Below, piece after piece: positions 56,736 to 64,000 of a stretch of 64,000 nt of DNA. Positions within the stretch are counted from its first letter, which is position 1, and every line of letters starts with the position of its first letter. The stretch lies in assembly GCA_001872285.1 (NCBI GenBank), contig MNXU01000076.1, positions 1 to 64,000 of the forward strand. Direction: 5' to 3'. Source of the stretch: Betaproteobacteria bacterium CG2_30_68_42. Its GTDB lineage: Bacteria > Pseudomonadota > Gammaproteobacteria > Burkholderiales > Rhodocyclaceae. The notes under the pieces were generated by a model, which worked only from the letters and a program-made list of their open reading frames with translations, was not told where the DNA came from and ran no database searches. The translations under genes and the position numbers were made by a program.

Positions 56736-57513
56736 GAGCGAGAAAGATGCTGTTCAGGACGAGTGCGCAGGCGAGGTAGAACCGGCCGCCCATCCCGGTG
56801 GCGAACGGCAGCAGGGCGACGCCGAACAGGATGCAAGTGTAGACGAGGATGGTGAGCCGCGTATAGGCCGCTCCGTGGGTCACCGGCAGCATCGGGACTC
56901 CGGCCTTCGCGTAGTCCGCGGTGCGGTACAGGGCGAGCGACCAGAAGTGCGGCGGGGTCCACGTGAAGATGATCATGAACAGCACCCACGCATCCATCGA
57001 CACTTCGCCGGTCGCCGCCGCCCACCCCAGCACCGGCGGCATCGCCCCCGAGGCCCCGCCGATGACGATGTTCTGCGGCGTGCGCGGCTTGAGGAACAGC
57101 GTATAGACGATGGCATAGCCGAGGAAGGTCGCCAGCGTCAGGCCCATCGTGAGCGGATTGACGAAGCGGTACAGGATCATGAGCCCGATGCCGCCGAGCA
57201 CACCCGAGAACAGCAGCGCGTCGCGCACCGCGATTTCGCCCCGCGGCAGGGGGCGGGAGCGGGTGCGCGCCATGAGCGCGTCGAGGTGGCTCTCGACGAT
57301 GCAGTTGACCGCGGCCGCCGCTCCCGCGACGAGCGCAATGCCGAGTGTCGCGGCCAGCACGACGGCCGGATCCGGGCGGCCGTCGGGAACCGCGAGGAAC
57401 ATGCCGATCACCGCGCAGAAGACGATGAGCGAATTCACGCGCGGTTTGGTCAGCAGCGCGTAGCGCTGAACGCGCAGCGCCGTGCCTTGCCATCCGAGCA
57501 GCAGCGTCTTCAT
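56620..57513 (-). CDS. ctaB: protoheme IX farnesyltransferase
   Basis: Encodes 297 residues. CtaB/CyoE makes heme O from protoheme in the inner membrane. The UbiA-type motif [20 protein letters not shown] is the first prenyl-diphosphate-binding region, and [20 protein letters not shown] and [17 protein letters not shown] match the second. About nine helices are seen. It precedes sco1, as in many heme-copper oxidase clusters. Confidence 0.94.
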   Translation of the reverse strand: MKTLLLGWQGTALRVQRYALLTKPRVNSLIVFCAVIGMFLAVPDGRPDPAVVLAATLGIALVAGAAAAVNCIVESHLDALMARTRSRPLPRGEIAVRDALLFSGVLGGIGLMILYRFVNPLTMGLTLATFLGYAIVYTLFLKPRTPQNIVIGGASGAMPPVLGWAAATGEVSMDAWVLFMIIFTWTPPHFWSLALYRTADYAKAGVPMLPVTHGAAYTRLTILVYTCILFGVALLPFATGMGGRFYLACALVLNSIFLAHAIGLYFRYSDGLARRTFRFSILYLAALFAALLVDHYL

Positions 57514-57671
57514 CCAACCTCCTCCGGGTTACTGCGCGGCACCCTTCGTTCGGGACGCCTTCCGGTTCGAAGTCTACCACGCGGCCCGCGCGTCCATCGA
57601 AGGCGGCTGGCCGGTTTGCCGGAGCTGTCGGCAGGCGGCACAATGGGCGCCCCCGACCGATCCGCCCGCAC

Positions 57672-59048
57672 ATGGACGCAATGCGCTACGACCTGCCCGC
57701 CGCCGAGGAACTGCCACGCCGGCTCGCCGCCGCCTGGCTCGTTCTCGGGGTGATCGCCCTGATCGGCTCCGGACTGCTGGCGATCCTGCTGGTGGGTTCG
57801 CGCACGCCGGCACTCCAGCAGGTGATCTTCTGGCGGGACTTCTTCCATACCGCGCTGGTGATCCACGTCGATCTCTCCGTGCTGATCTGGTTTCTCGCCT
57901 TCGCCGGCGTGCTCTGGAGCCTCGCCGGGAGCGCGCGTGCCGCCGCCGCGGGCTGGACCGCATGGGCGCTGTCGCTCGCCGGCACGCTCGCGCTCGCCGC
58001 CGCGCCGTTCGCGGCCGACGGCAATCCGCTCATGAACAACTACGTGCCGGTGCTTCGCCAGGACTTGTTCTTCGGCGCCCTGATCGTGGTCGCGAGCGGC
58101 TTCGGCCTGCTCGTCCTGAGAGCGATCTTCACGATCCCCTTCACGCTCCGCCCGCGAGACGGAGCGGAAGCGTTGCGCGCGGCCGCCTTCCTCGCCGCGC
58201 TGATCGCCGCCATCGCGCTGGCGGCATTCGCGTGGTCCTGGCTCGCGCTACCCATGAGCGGCGGGCAGAGCTACTACGAGATGCTGTTCTGGAGCGGCGG
58301 CCATGTGCTGCAATTCACCCATGCGCTGCTCGCCGCGGCGGCCTGGATCGTGCTCGCCGATGCCTGCGGTGCGCCGATCGCGGCATCCCCGCGCACCACC
58401 GCATGGATGTTCGCTCTCGCGGCCGCGCCGGCGCTGGCCGCGCCGCTGCTGGCCGTCTGGTTTCCGCCCGGCGGCGCCGGCCATGTGATCGCCTTCAGCC
58501 AGCTCATGAAGTGGGGTCACCTTGCGGGCCTGCCGCTCGGCGTCCTCGTGGCTGCCGCCCTGTGGCGCGGGCGCGGCCGGATGGACCGCGGCGGGCCGCT
58601 CGCGGCCAGCCTGCTGTGCTCGCTGGCGCTGTTCGCCGCGGGCGGCGTCCTCGGCTTCCTGATCCAGGGGGTGAATGTGGTCATCCCGGCGCACTACCAC
58701 GGCTCGATCGTGGGCGTCACCCTGGCCTTCATGGGGCTGACCTACCGTCTGCTGCCGCGCCTGGGATTCGCGGCGCCCATGCGCAAGCTCGCCCGCTGGC
58801 AGGCCTACATCTACGCCTTCGGCCAGTTCCTGCACATCAGCGGGCTCGCCTGGTCGGGGGGATACGGCGTTCAGCGCAAGGTGGCGGGCGCGGGCCAGGT
58901 GCTGAAGAGCATGCCGGAAGTGATCGGCATGGGAATGATGGGCGCGGGCGGGCTGATCGCCATCATCGGTGGCATCCTGTTCCTCGTCGTGTGCCTGCGC
59001 AGCATGTGGCCACGCCGCGCGGGCCCGCAGGGGCTCAGCGCCCGATGA
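57672..59048 (+). CDS. heme-copper oxidase subunit I-like membrane protein with altered CuB site
   Basis: Encodes 458 residues with about 12 membrane helices. The fold is that of subunit I of heme-copper oxidases, closest by eye to the ba3-like B family. Heme ligands are present: H65 in [12 protein letters not shown] and the HxH pair H341/H343 in [17 protein letters not shown]. At the CuB site GHVLQF gives H211 but Phe215 where the cross-linked Tyr should be. The HH pair of the next helix appears as GH (H271). So the site lacks one His and the Tyr. It may be a NO-reductase-like or heme-sensing relative, or inactive. It lies beside ctaB and sco1. Confidence 0.8.
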   Translation: MDAMRYDLPAAEELPRRLAAAWLVLGVIALIGSGLLAILLVGSRTPALQQVIFWRDFFHTALVIHVDLSVLIWFLAFAGVLWSLAGSARAAAAGWTAWALSLAGTLALAAAPFAADGNPLMNNYVPVLRQDLFFGALIVVASGFGLLVLRAIFTIPFTLRPRDGAEALRAAAFLAALIAAIALAAFAWSWLALPMSGGQSYYEMLFWSGGHVLQFTHALLAAAAWIVLADACGAPIAASPRTTAWMFALAAAPALAAPLLAVWFPPGGAGHVIAFSQLMKWGHLAGLPLGVLVAAALWRGRGRMDRGGPLAASLLCSLALFAAGGVLGFLIQGVNVVIPAHYHGSIVGVTLAFMGLTYRLLPRLGFAAPMRKLARWQAYIYAFGQFLHISGLAWSGGYGVQRKVAGAGQVLKSMPEVIGMGMMGAGGLIAIIGGILFLVVCLRSMWPRRAGPQGLSAR

Positions 59049-59472
59049 CGAGCCGTTCGAGGCAGGTACGAAGCGCGGGCGGGATCGCCACCGGTTTCTG
59101 GCTGGCGCGCTCGACGAAGACATGGACGAAATGCCCGGTCGCGGCCGGCTTCGCTTCGTCCTTGCGGAACAGCCCGATCTCGTAGCGCACCGAGGAGTTT
59201 CCCAGGTGCCCGACGCGCAGGCCCACATCGACCACCTCGGGAAAACTGAGCGACCGATGAAAGCGGCAGAAGGTCTCGACCGCCACGCCGATCACCGCGC
59301 CGTCGTGGATGTCGAGCCCGCCCTCACGGATCAGGTACTCGTTGATGACGGTGTCGAAGTAGGCGTAATAGACGACGTTATTGACGTGCCCGTAGCAGTC
59401 GTTGTCGAGCCAGCGGGTGGGGACGGCGAGGAAGTGCTTGTAGCCGGCCCGCGTGTTGAGGATGTTGGTCAA
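59035..59472 (-). CDS. acyl-CoA thioesterase (4HBT hotdog family)
   Basis: Encodes 145 residues. [21 protein letters not shown] is the 4HBT signature with the catalytic Asp, and [18 protein letters not shown]-like strands (here [18 protein letters not shown]) follow. The family hydrolyses acyl-CoA thioesters. It overlaps the 3' end of the oxidase-like gene by 14 bases, convergently. Substrate unknown. Confidence 0.9.
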   Translation of the reverse strand: MTNILNTRAGYKHFLAVPTRWLDNDCYGHVNNVVYYAYFDTVINEYLIREGGLDIHDGAVIGVAVETFCRFHRSLSFPEVVDVGLRVGHLGNSSVRYEIGLFRKDEAKPAATGHFVHVFVERASQKPVAIPPALRTCLERLVIGR

Positions 59473-59523
59473 TCGAGCGCCCCCGGAAGACTCCAGAAGG
59501 GCGCCGATGATAGCAGAGGGGAC

Positions 59524-59730
59524 CTACTCCTGAGACAGATAGACGCGGCGCAGGAACGCCTCGGCTTCCGCTTCCGCAGGCTCGCGCACCGCGACCGCGC
59601 GCCGTGCGCCCGCCACGCTCTGGAGGCCGAGGCCGGGTTGCGGCAGCCAGCCTGCCGACATCACCTCGTCCTCCCATGCACCGAATTCGTCCAGCCTCTT
59701 TCCGTCGCTCGAATCCATCACGATCACCAT
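59524..59730 (-). CDS. small protein of unknown function
   Basis: Encodes 68 residues with GAAGAAGGGTC before the ATG. It is acidic, with a tail EAEAEAFLRRVYLSQE. I do not recognise a family. It stands alone between the thioesterase and an alpha/beta hydrolase, on the same strand. Confidence 0.45.
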   Translation of the reverse strand: MVIVMDSSDGKRLDEFGAWEDEVMSAGWLPQPGLGLQSVAGARRAVAVREPAEAEAEAFLRRVYLSQE

Positions 59731-59914
59731 GACCCTTCTTCCTCGCCCGGCCGGACCTCTATCCAGATTACGGCGGGATTCATAGTTACTGAACGTCCGC
59801 CGCGTTCCACAAGTTGACGGCGACTGTAGGACAACGATTACATCATCGCGGAAAGCGACCGGCGGCACGAGGAAGAAGATCACGGCGCGGGCCGATCGGC
59901 CGCGCGCCGCAGGC

Positions 59915-60718
59915 TCACCGTTCGAGCCCGGAGAGCCAGCCCTGGATGCGCGAGGCCGGTTCGCGCCAGCCCGCTTCCAGCATCATGCCGTGGCCGATGC
60001 GGGGAACGATGCAGGCCTCGACCCCGTAGGCCGTGGCGGTCATCTCCACCAGCGCGGGGGGGATCAGGGGATCGTGCTCGGCACCCAGCACCAGCAGCGG
60101 CGGCCGGCGCATGCGGGCGGGTCGCGCGAGATCGAACAGCGTCATGTCCCAGATCGCCCGGCTCGATTCCGGCTGCATCCGATGGGCGTACTCGCGCAGC
60201 CGGTCCTCGTCGATCGGCTGGTGGAACATCGCGGTTCGCAGCGACTCCATCGCCACTCGGCCCCCGGTCATCAGGCGGTTCAGCTCGGCGAGCAGGTTCG
60301 GCCGACTGAAGGCGAGTCCCATCGCCGAGCCCCACAAGCCCTGCGGCGGCACCGAAGCCATCAGCACGGCCGCGGGTGCGTCCCACTGCTCCAGGTATTT
60401 CTGCACGACCATGCCGCCCATGGAGTGTCCGATCAGCACCGGCTCCTCGCCGAGGACGGCGACCGCCTCGCGCACGTCGCGCACGTAATCGGCGATCGCG
60501 AGCGAATCCAGGTGACGCCTTCCGCGGCTGCGACCGTGGCCGCTCAGGGATAGCGCAGCCGCGTCGTAGCCGCACTGCGCAAAAAACGGCAGGAAATGCT
60601 CGTCCCAGCACCAGGCCGCGGTGTAGGCCCCATGCACGAACAGCAGGGGCGCCGGATGGCTGCGCGCGCTCGCCCTGCGCAGCAGGATCTCCAGTCCGGT
60701 ATCATGCGGCCGGTTCAT
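59915..60718 (-). CDS. alpha/beta hydrolase
   Basis: Encodes 267 residues, cytosolic. LLFVHGAYTAAWCWDEHF is the oxyanion region, GHSMGGMVVQ is the nucleophile elbow, LVLGAEHDPLIP holds the acid, and IGHGMMLE the His. The substrate is unknown. It is divergent from the DUF2905 gene. Confidence 0.92.
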   Translation of the reverse strand: MNRPHDTGLEILLRRASARSHPAPLLFVHGAYTAAWCWDEHFLPFFAQCGYDAAALSLSGHGRSRGRRHLDSLAIADYVRDVREAVAVLGEEPVLIGHSMGGMVVQKYLEQWDAPAAVLMASVPPQGLWGSAMGLAFSRPNLLAELNRLMTGGRVAMESLRTAMFHQPIDEDRLREYAHRMQPESSRAIWDMTLFDLARPARMRRPPLLVLGAEHDPLIPPALVEMTATAYGVEACIVPRIGHGMMLEAGWREPASRIQGWLSGLER

Positions 60719-60833
60719 CGGAAAACCTTCCGGCCGCGACCCGTCCTGCCGTCCGCAAGTCGATGTCGTCTCCCCACCATTGGCGACCCCATCCGTTTGG
60801 CCGCAATCCTACACGGGCGATCCCGCAGCGACC

Positions 60834-61028
60834 ATGAAATGGATCATGACGCTGGTGATCACGGTGGTGGTCGCCGGCCTGTACTTGCCGCGGCTCACCG
60901 CCTGGCTGGGCCTCACCCGGCTGCCTGGCGACATCTCGGTGCGGGTGGGCGGACGCGAGCTCCGCTTCCCGTTCGGCAGCGTCGTGCTGCTCTCGCTCCT
61001 GGCGACCGCGCTGTTCAGGTGGCTGTAG
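60834..61028 (+). CDS. DUF2905 family small membrane protein
   Basis: Encodes 64 residues. Two hydrophobic segments flank LTRLPGDISVRVGGRELRFP, the DUF2905 core. Function unknown. Start MKWIMTLV is typical; a GTG or ATG further upstream gives no family match. Its end overlaps the 3' end of cca by 14 bases, convergently. Confidence 0.8.
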   Translation: MKWIMTLVITVVVAGLYLPRLTAWLGLTRLPGDISVRVGGRELRFPFGSVVLLSLLATALFRWL

Positions 61029-62256
61029 TCCGGGCCGGACGCCTGCCGGTCAGAACCGACTTGACCGCAGCCACACGCTCCTGGTGGATGCACGCCGCGA
61101 TTCCCGCCGGATCGGACAGGCCCTCGGCGAGCGCCCCCGCATCGACCGACCGCAGCGCGCCGAGCGCTTCGAGAAGGAAAGCCTCGGACCGATACGGTCG
61201 ATCCGCCAGGCCCGCACGGCCGCGGAAGTCGCAGCGGCAGGCCGCCAGCAGGCGCTGGAAGCGCTCGGGCCGGCGCAGCCCGTCGCAGCGCTCGATGAGA
61301 CGCACCAGCGTGCCCGGGCGCAGCATCTCCGCGCGATGGATCAGGCTGTGGTTGCGTGCCGCGAGCAGCGCCAGGTCGCGACAAGAGGCGGGAGCGCGCA
61401 GGCGCCGGCACACATCGCGCACCAGAGCCGCACCCTGCTCCTCGTGCCCCGGATGATGGGGCCAGCGGGCGCGCGGTGTCAGCCCCTTGCCGAGGTCGTG
61501 GACGAGCACCGCGAAGCGCACCTCGAGGCACTGCGCTTCGGTCGCGGCCCGGTCGATGGCGAGCAGCACATGCTCCCCGGTGTCGACCTCGGGATGATGC
61601 TGCGCCGGCTGCGGCACGCCGAACAGGCGGTCGAGCTCCGGCAGCACGCGCTCGAGCGCAGCGCACGCGCGCAGCACCGCGATCATGCGCGAGGGCCGCG
61701 ATTCCATCAGTCCCTGCGACAGTTCCTGCCACACCCGCTCGGCGACCAGGTGGTCGGCCTCCCCGCTCTTCACCATCGCGCCCATGAGTTCCATCGTCTC
61801 GGGGGCGACCGAGAAGTCCGCGAAACGCGCCGCGAAACGCGCGACCCGCAGGATGCGGACGGGATCCTCCGCGAACGCTGGCCCGACGTGGCGCAGCACC
61901 CGCGCGTCGAGGTCGTGCGCCCCCCCGTACGGATCGACCAGGCTGCCGTCCTCGGCCCTCGCGATCGCGTTGATGGTGAGGTCGCGCCGCGCGAGATCCT
62001 CTTCCAGGCTGACGTCCGGATCGGCGTGGAAGACGAAGCCCTTGTAGCCGGGCGCGGTCTTGCGTTCGGTGCGCGCGAGGGCGTACTCCTCGTGCGTGAC
62101 CGGATGCAGGAACACCGGGAAGTCCTTGCCCACCGGCCGGTAGCCGAGCTCTGCCATGCACTCGGCGCTCGCGCCGACCACGACGTAATCGCGGTCGCGC
62201 ACCGGCAGGCCGAGCAGTTCGTCGCGAACCGCGCCGCCGACCGCGTAGACCCTCAT
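61015..62256 (-). CDS. cca: CCA-adding tRNA nucleotidyltransferase (HD-domain type)
   Basis: Encodes 413 residues. The enzyme adds and repairs the 3' CCA of tRNA. The start MRVYAVGGAVRDELLGLPV and RDRDYVVVG hold the nucleotidyltransferase motif, and RRDLTINAIA is conserved. The C-terminal HD domain (RFAVLVHDLGKGLTP, HPGHEEQG) fits the E. coli type. The ATG overlaps the upstream epimerase stop (ATGA). Confidence 0.95.
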   Translation of the reverse strand: MRVYAVGGAVRDELLGLPVRDRDYVVVGASAECMAELGYRPVGKDFPVFLHPVTHEEYALARTERKTAPGYKGFVFHADPDVSLEEDLARRDLTINAIARAEDGSLVDPYGGAHDLDARVLRHVGPAFAEDPVRILRVARFAARFADFSVAPETMELMGAMVKSGEADHLVAERVWQELSQGLMESRPSRMIAVLRACAALERVLPELDRLFGVPQPAQHHPEVDTGEHVLLAIDRAATEAQCLEVRFAVLVHDLGKGLTPRARWPHHPGHEEQGAALVRDVCRRLRAPASCRDLALLAARNHSLIHRAEMLRPGTLVRLIERCDGLRRPERFQRLLAACRCDFRGRAGLADRPYRSEAFLLEALGALRSVDAGALAEGLSDPAGIAACIHQERVAAVKSVLTGRRPARTTAT

Positions 62257-63164
62257 CGGTGCGCGGGCGCGAGCCAGGTCGCGGCGATCGCCTCGATCGA
62301 CGCGGGCGTCCTGCCGAAGGGCAGCGCGCATCCGGCACACACCGAGTCGACCCGCATCGAGGCCAGGTTGTCGCGCGTCATCAGTTGTCCGGGCAGCCGT
62401 TCGAGCAGCGCCGCCTGCACACGCGAAAGCGCATCCGGCAGACCGATCACCGGCCGGGGATGGCCGCTCAGCGCCGCCGCCATCCTCACCAACTCGCGCA
62501 GCGAGTAGGCCGCCGGACCGCACAGCTCGTAGGTCTGCCCGGCGCTCTCCGGGCGCGCGAGCGCTTCCGCGATGACCGCGGCGACGTCCCCGACCCACAC
62601 CGGCTGGAATCGCGCCTGCGGGCAGGCGAGCGGCAGCAGCGGCAAGCGGCGGGCGAGGCCGGCGAACAGGTTGAGGAAGCTGTCGCCGGGGCCGAAAACC
62701 ACCGAGGGGCGCAGGATCGTCGGCGCGATTCTGCCTTCGCCGATCGCCTCCTCGCCGGCCGCCTTCGAACGAAGGTAGGCCGAAGGGGCATCGCGCGAGG
62801 CCTTGAGCGCGCTGACATGCAGCAGCCGCGCGACCCCCGCCCCGTCGCAGGCGCGGGCGATCGCGCGCGGCAGCTCGACGTGGGCGCGCGCGAAGTCCGG
62901 CCCCCAGGGCGAGCCCGGCCGGCTGTGCAGGATTCCGACCAGATTGACGACCGCATCGTGCCCGCGCACGAGCCGCGCAGCCGCTCCGTCCTCATGCACG
63001 TCGGCGCGCACGATCTCGACGGTGGGCAGCACCAGCAGGTGCTGCGCATGCGCGAGCCGCCGGGTCGGCACCGTGACGCACACGCCTTCGGCGACGAGCC
63101 GCCGGACGACGGCGGTGCCGATGAAACCGGTCCCGCCGACGACCAGCACCCTGCGAATCTTCAT
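62253..63164 (-). CDS. NAD-dependent epimerase/dehydratase-like (NDUFA9-type) protein
   Basis: Encodes 303 residues. VLVVGGTGFIGTAVVRRLV is the Rossmann NAD(P)-binding motif of the short-chain extended family. NLVGILH and RLLHVSALKA match the complex I NDUFA9-like subfamily, which lacks the standard Tyr-Lys site. The real substrate is unknown. It overlaps cca by four bases and follows the slt gene. Confidence 0.88.
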   Translation of the reverse strand: MKIRRVLVVGGTGFIGTAVVRRLVAEGVCVTVPTRRLAHAQHLLVLPTVEIVRADVHEDGAAARLVRGHDAVVNLVGILHSRPGSPWGPDFARAHVELPRAIARACDGAGVARLLHVSALKASRDAPSAYLRSKAAGEEAIGEGRIAPTILRPSVVFGPGDSFLNLFAGLARRLPLLPLACPQARFQPVWVGDVAAVIAEALARPESAGQTYELCGPAAYSLRELVRMAAALSGHPRPVIGLPDALSRVQAALLERLPGQLMTRDNLASMRVDSVCAGCALPFGRTPASIEAIAATWLAPAHR

Positions 63165-63207
63165 GCTGCTTTCACCTCCGTGGCAGACCACGCGGGCGCG
63201 CTGCCGC

Positions 63208-64000
<793 letters not shown>

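Overview
The window is about 64 kb of GC-rich DNA, almost fully coding on both strands. Gene content and order point to a betaproteobacterium: ybeZ/phoH-ybeY-corC-lnt next to glyQ-glyS-gmhB-plsC, an aspS preceded by fmdB and a DUF502 gene, pilB-pilC-pilD, a CNP1-like gene, and coq7. The order within the class cannot be fixed from the sequence. No rRNA, tRNA, CRISPR array, transposase or phage gene was found.

Region 1-7.3 kb (minus strand) is the most unusual part. A long RnfB with 20 cysteines, a giant pyruvate:ferredoxin oxidoreductase-like protein of about 1,640 residues with a ferredoxin-like C-terminal domain, and RnfC lie in one tightly spaced operon that runs off the left edge, possibly into rnfD. 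This suggests a machine that passes 2-oxoacid electrons directly into an Rnf-type NAD+/membrane module. Region 7.6-23 kb holds the plsC-gmhB-glyS-glyQ block and the lnt-corC-ybeY-phoH-miaB block. Between glyQ and lnt sits a non-standard segment: a DsrE/sulfide:quinone oxidoreductase-like operon with a palindromic operator, and an ArnT-like glycosyltransferase bracketed by two copies of the lnt 3' end.

Region 21-30 kb has a TetR/TPR/LysE set, a patatin-like lipase, a phasin-like granule protein, an ABC-F ATPase, an inverted-repeat element, a Bcr/CflA-type exporter and an unknown exported protein. Region 30-34 kb is an operon with a clear promoter: rubrerythrin, an HdrD/GlpC-like Fe-S protein, DUF3501, a CNP1-like protein and coq7. 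Region 34-45 kb contains rppH, proS, a lytic transglycosylase, ffh, a CcsA-like protein, a CorB-like protein and the type IV pilus genes pilB, pilC and pilD.

Region 44.6-48.6 kb is a plus-strand run: fmdB, DUF502, aspS (with the His typical of non-discriminating enzymes), a secreted RNase, its barstar-like inhibitor and nudB. Region 48.7-52.8 kb has a CMD-family protein, a Tat-exported hydrolase, an AraC regulator, a CWC protein and an hsp20 with a near-consensus heat-shock promoter. Region 52.9-64 kb has argB, an SCP2-like protein, an indole/phenylpyruvate decarboxylase coupled to sco1 and ctaB, a heme-copper-oxidase-like protein with an altered active site, a thioesterase, a hydrolase, cca, an epimerase and the 3' part of a soluble lytic transglycosylase that leaves the right edge.
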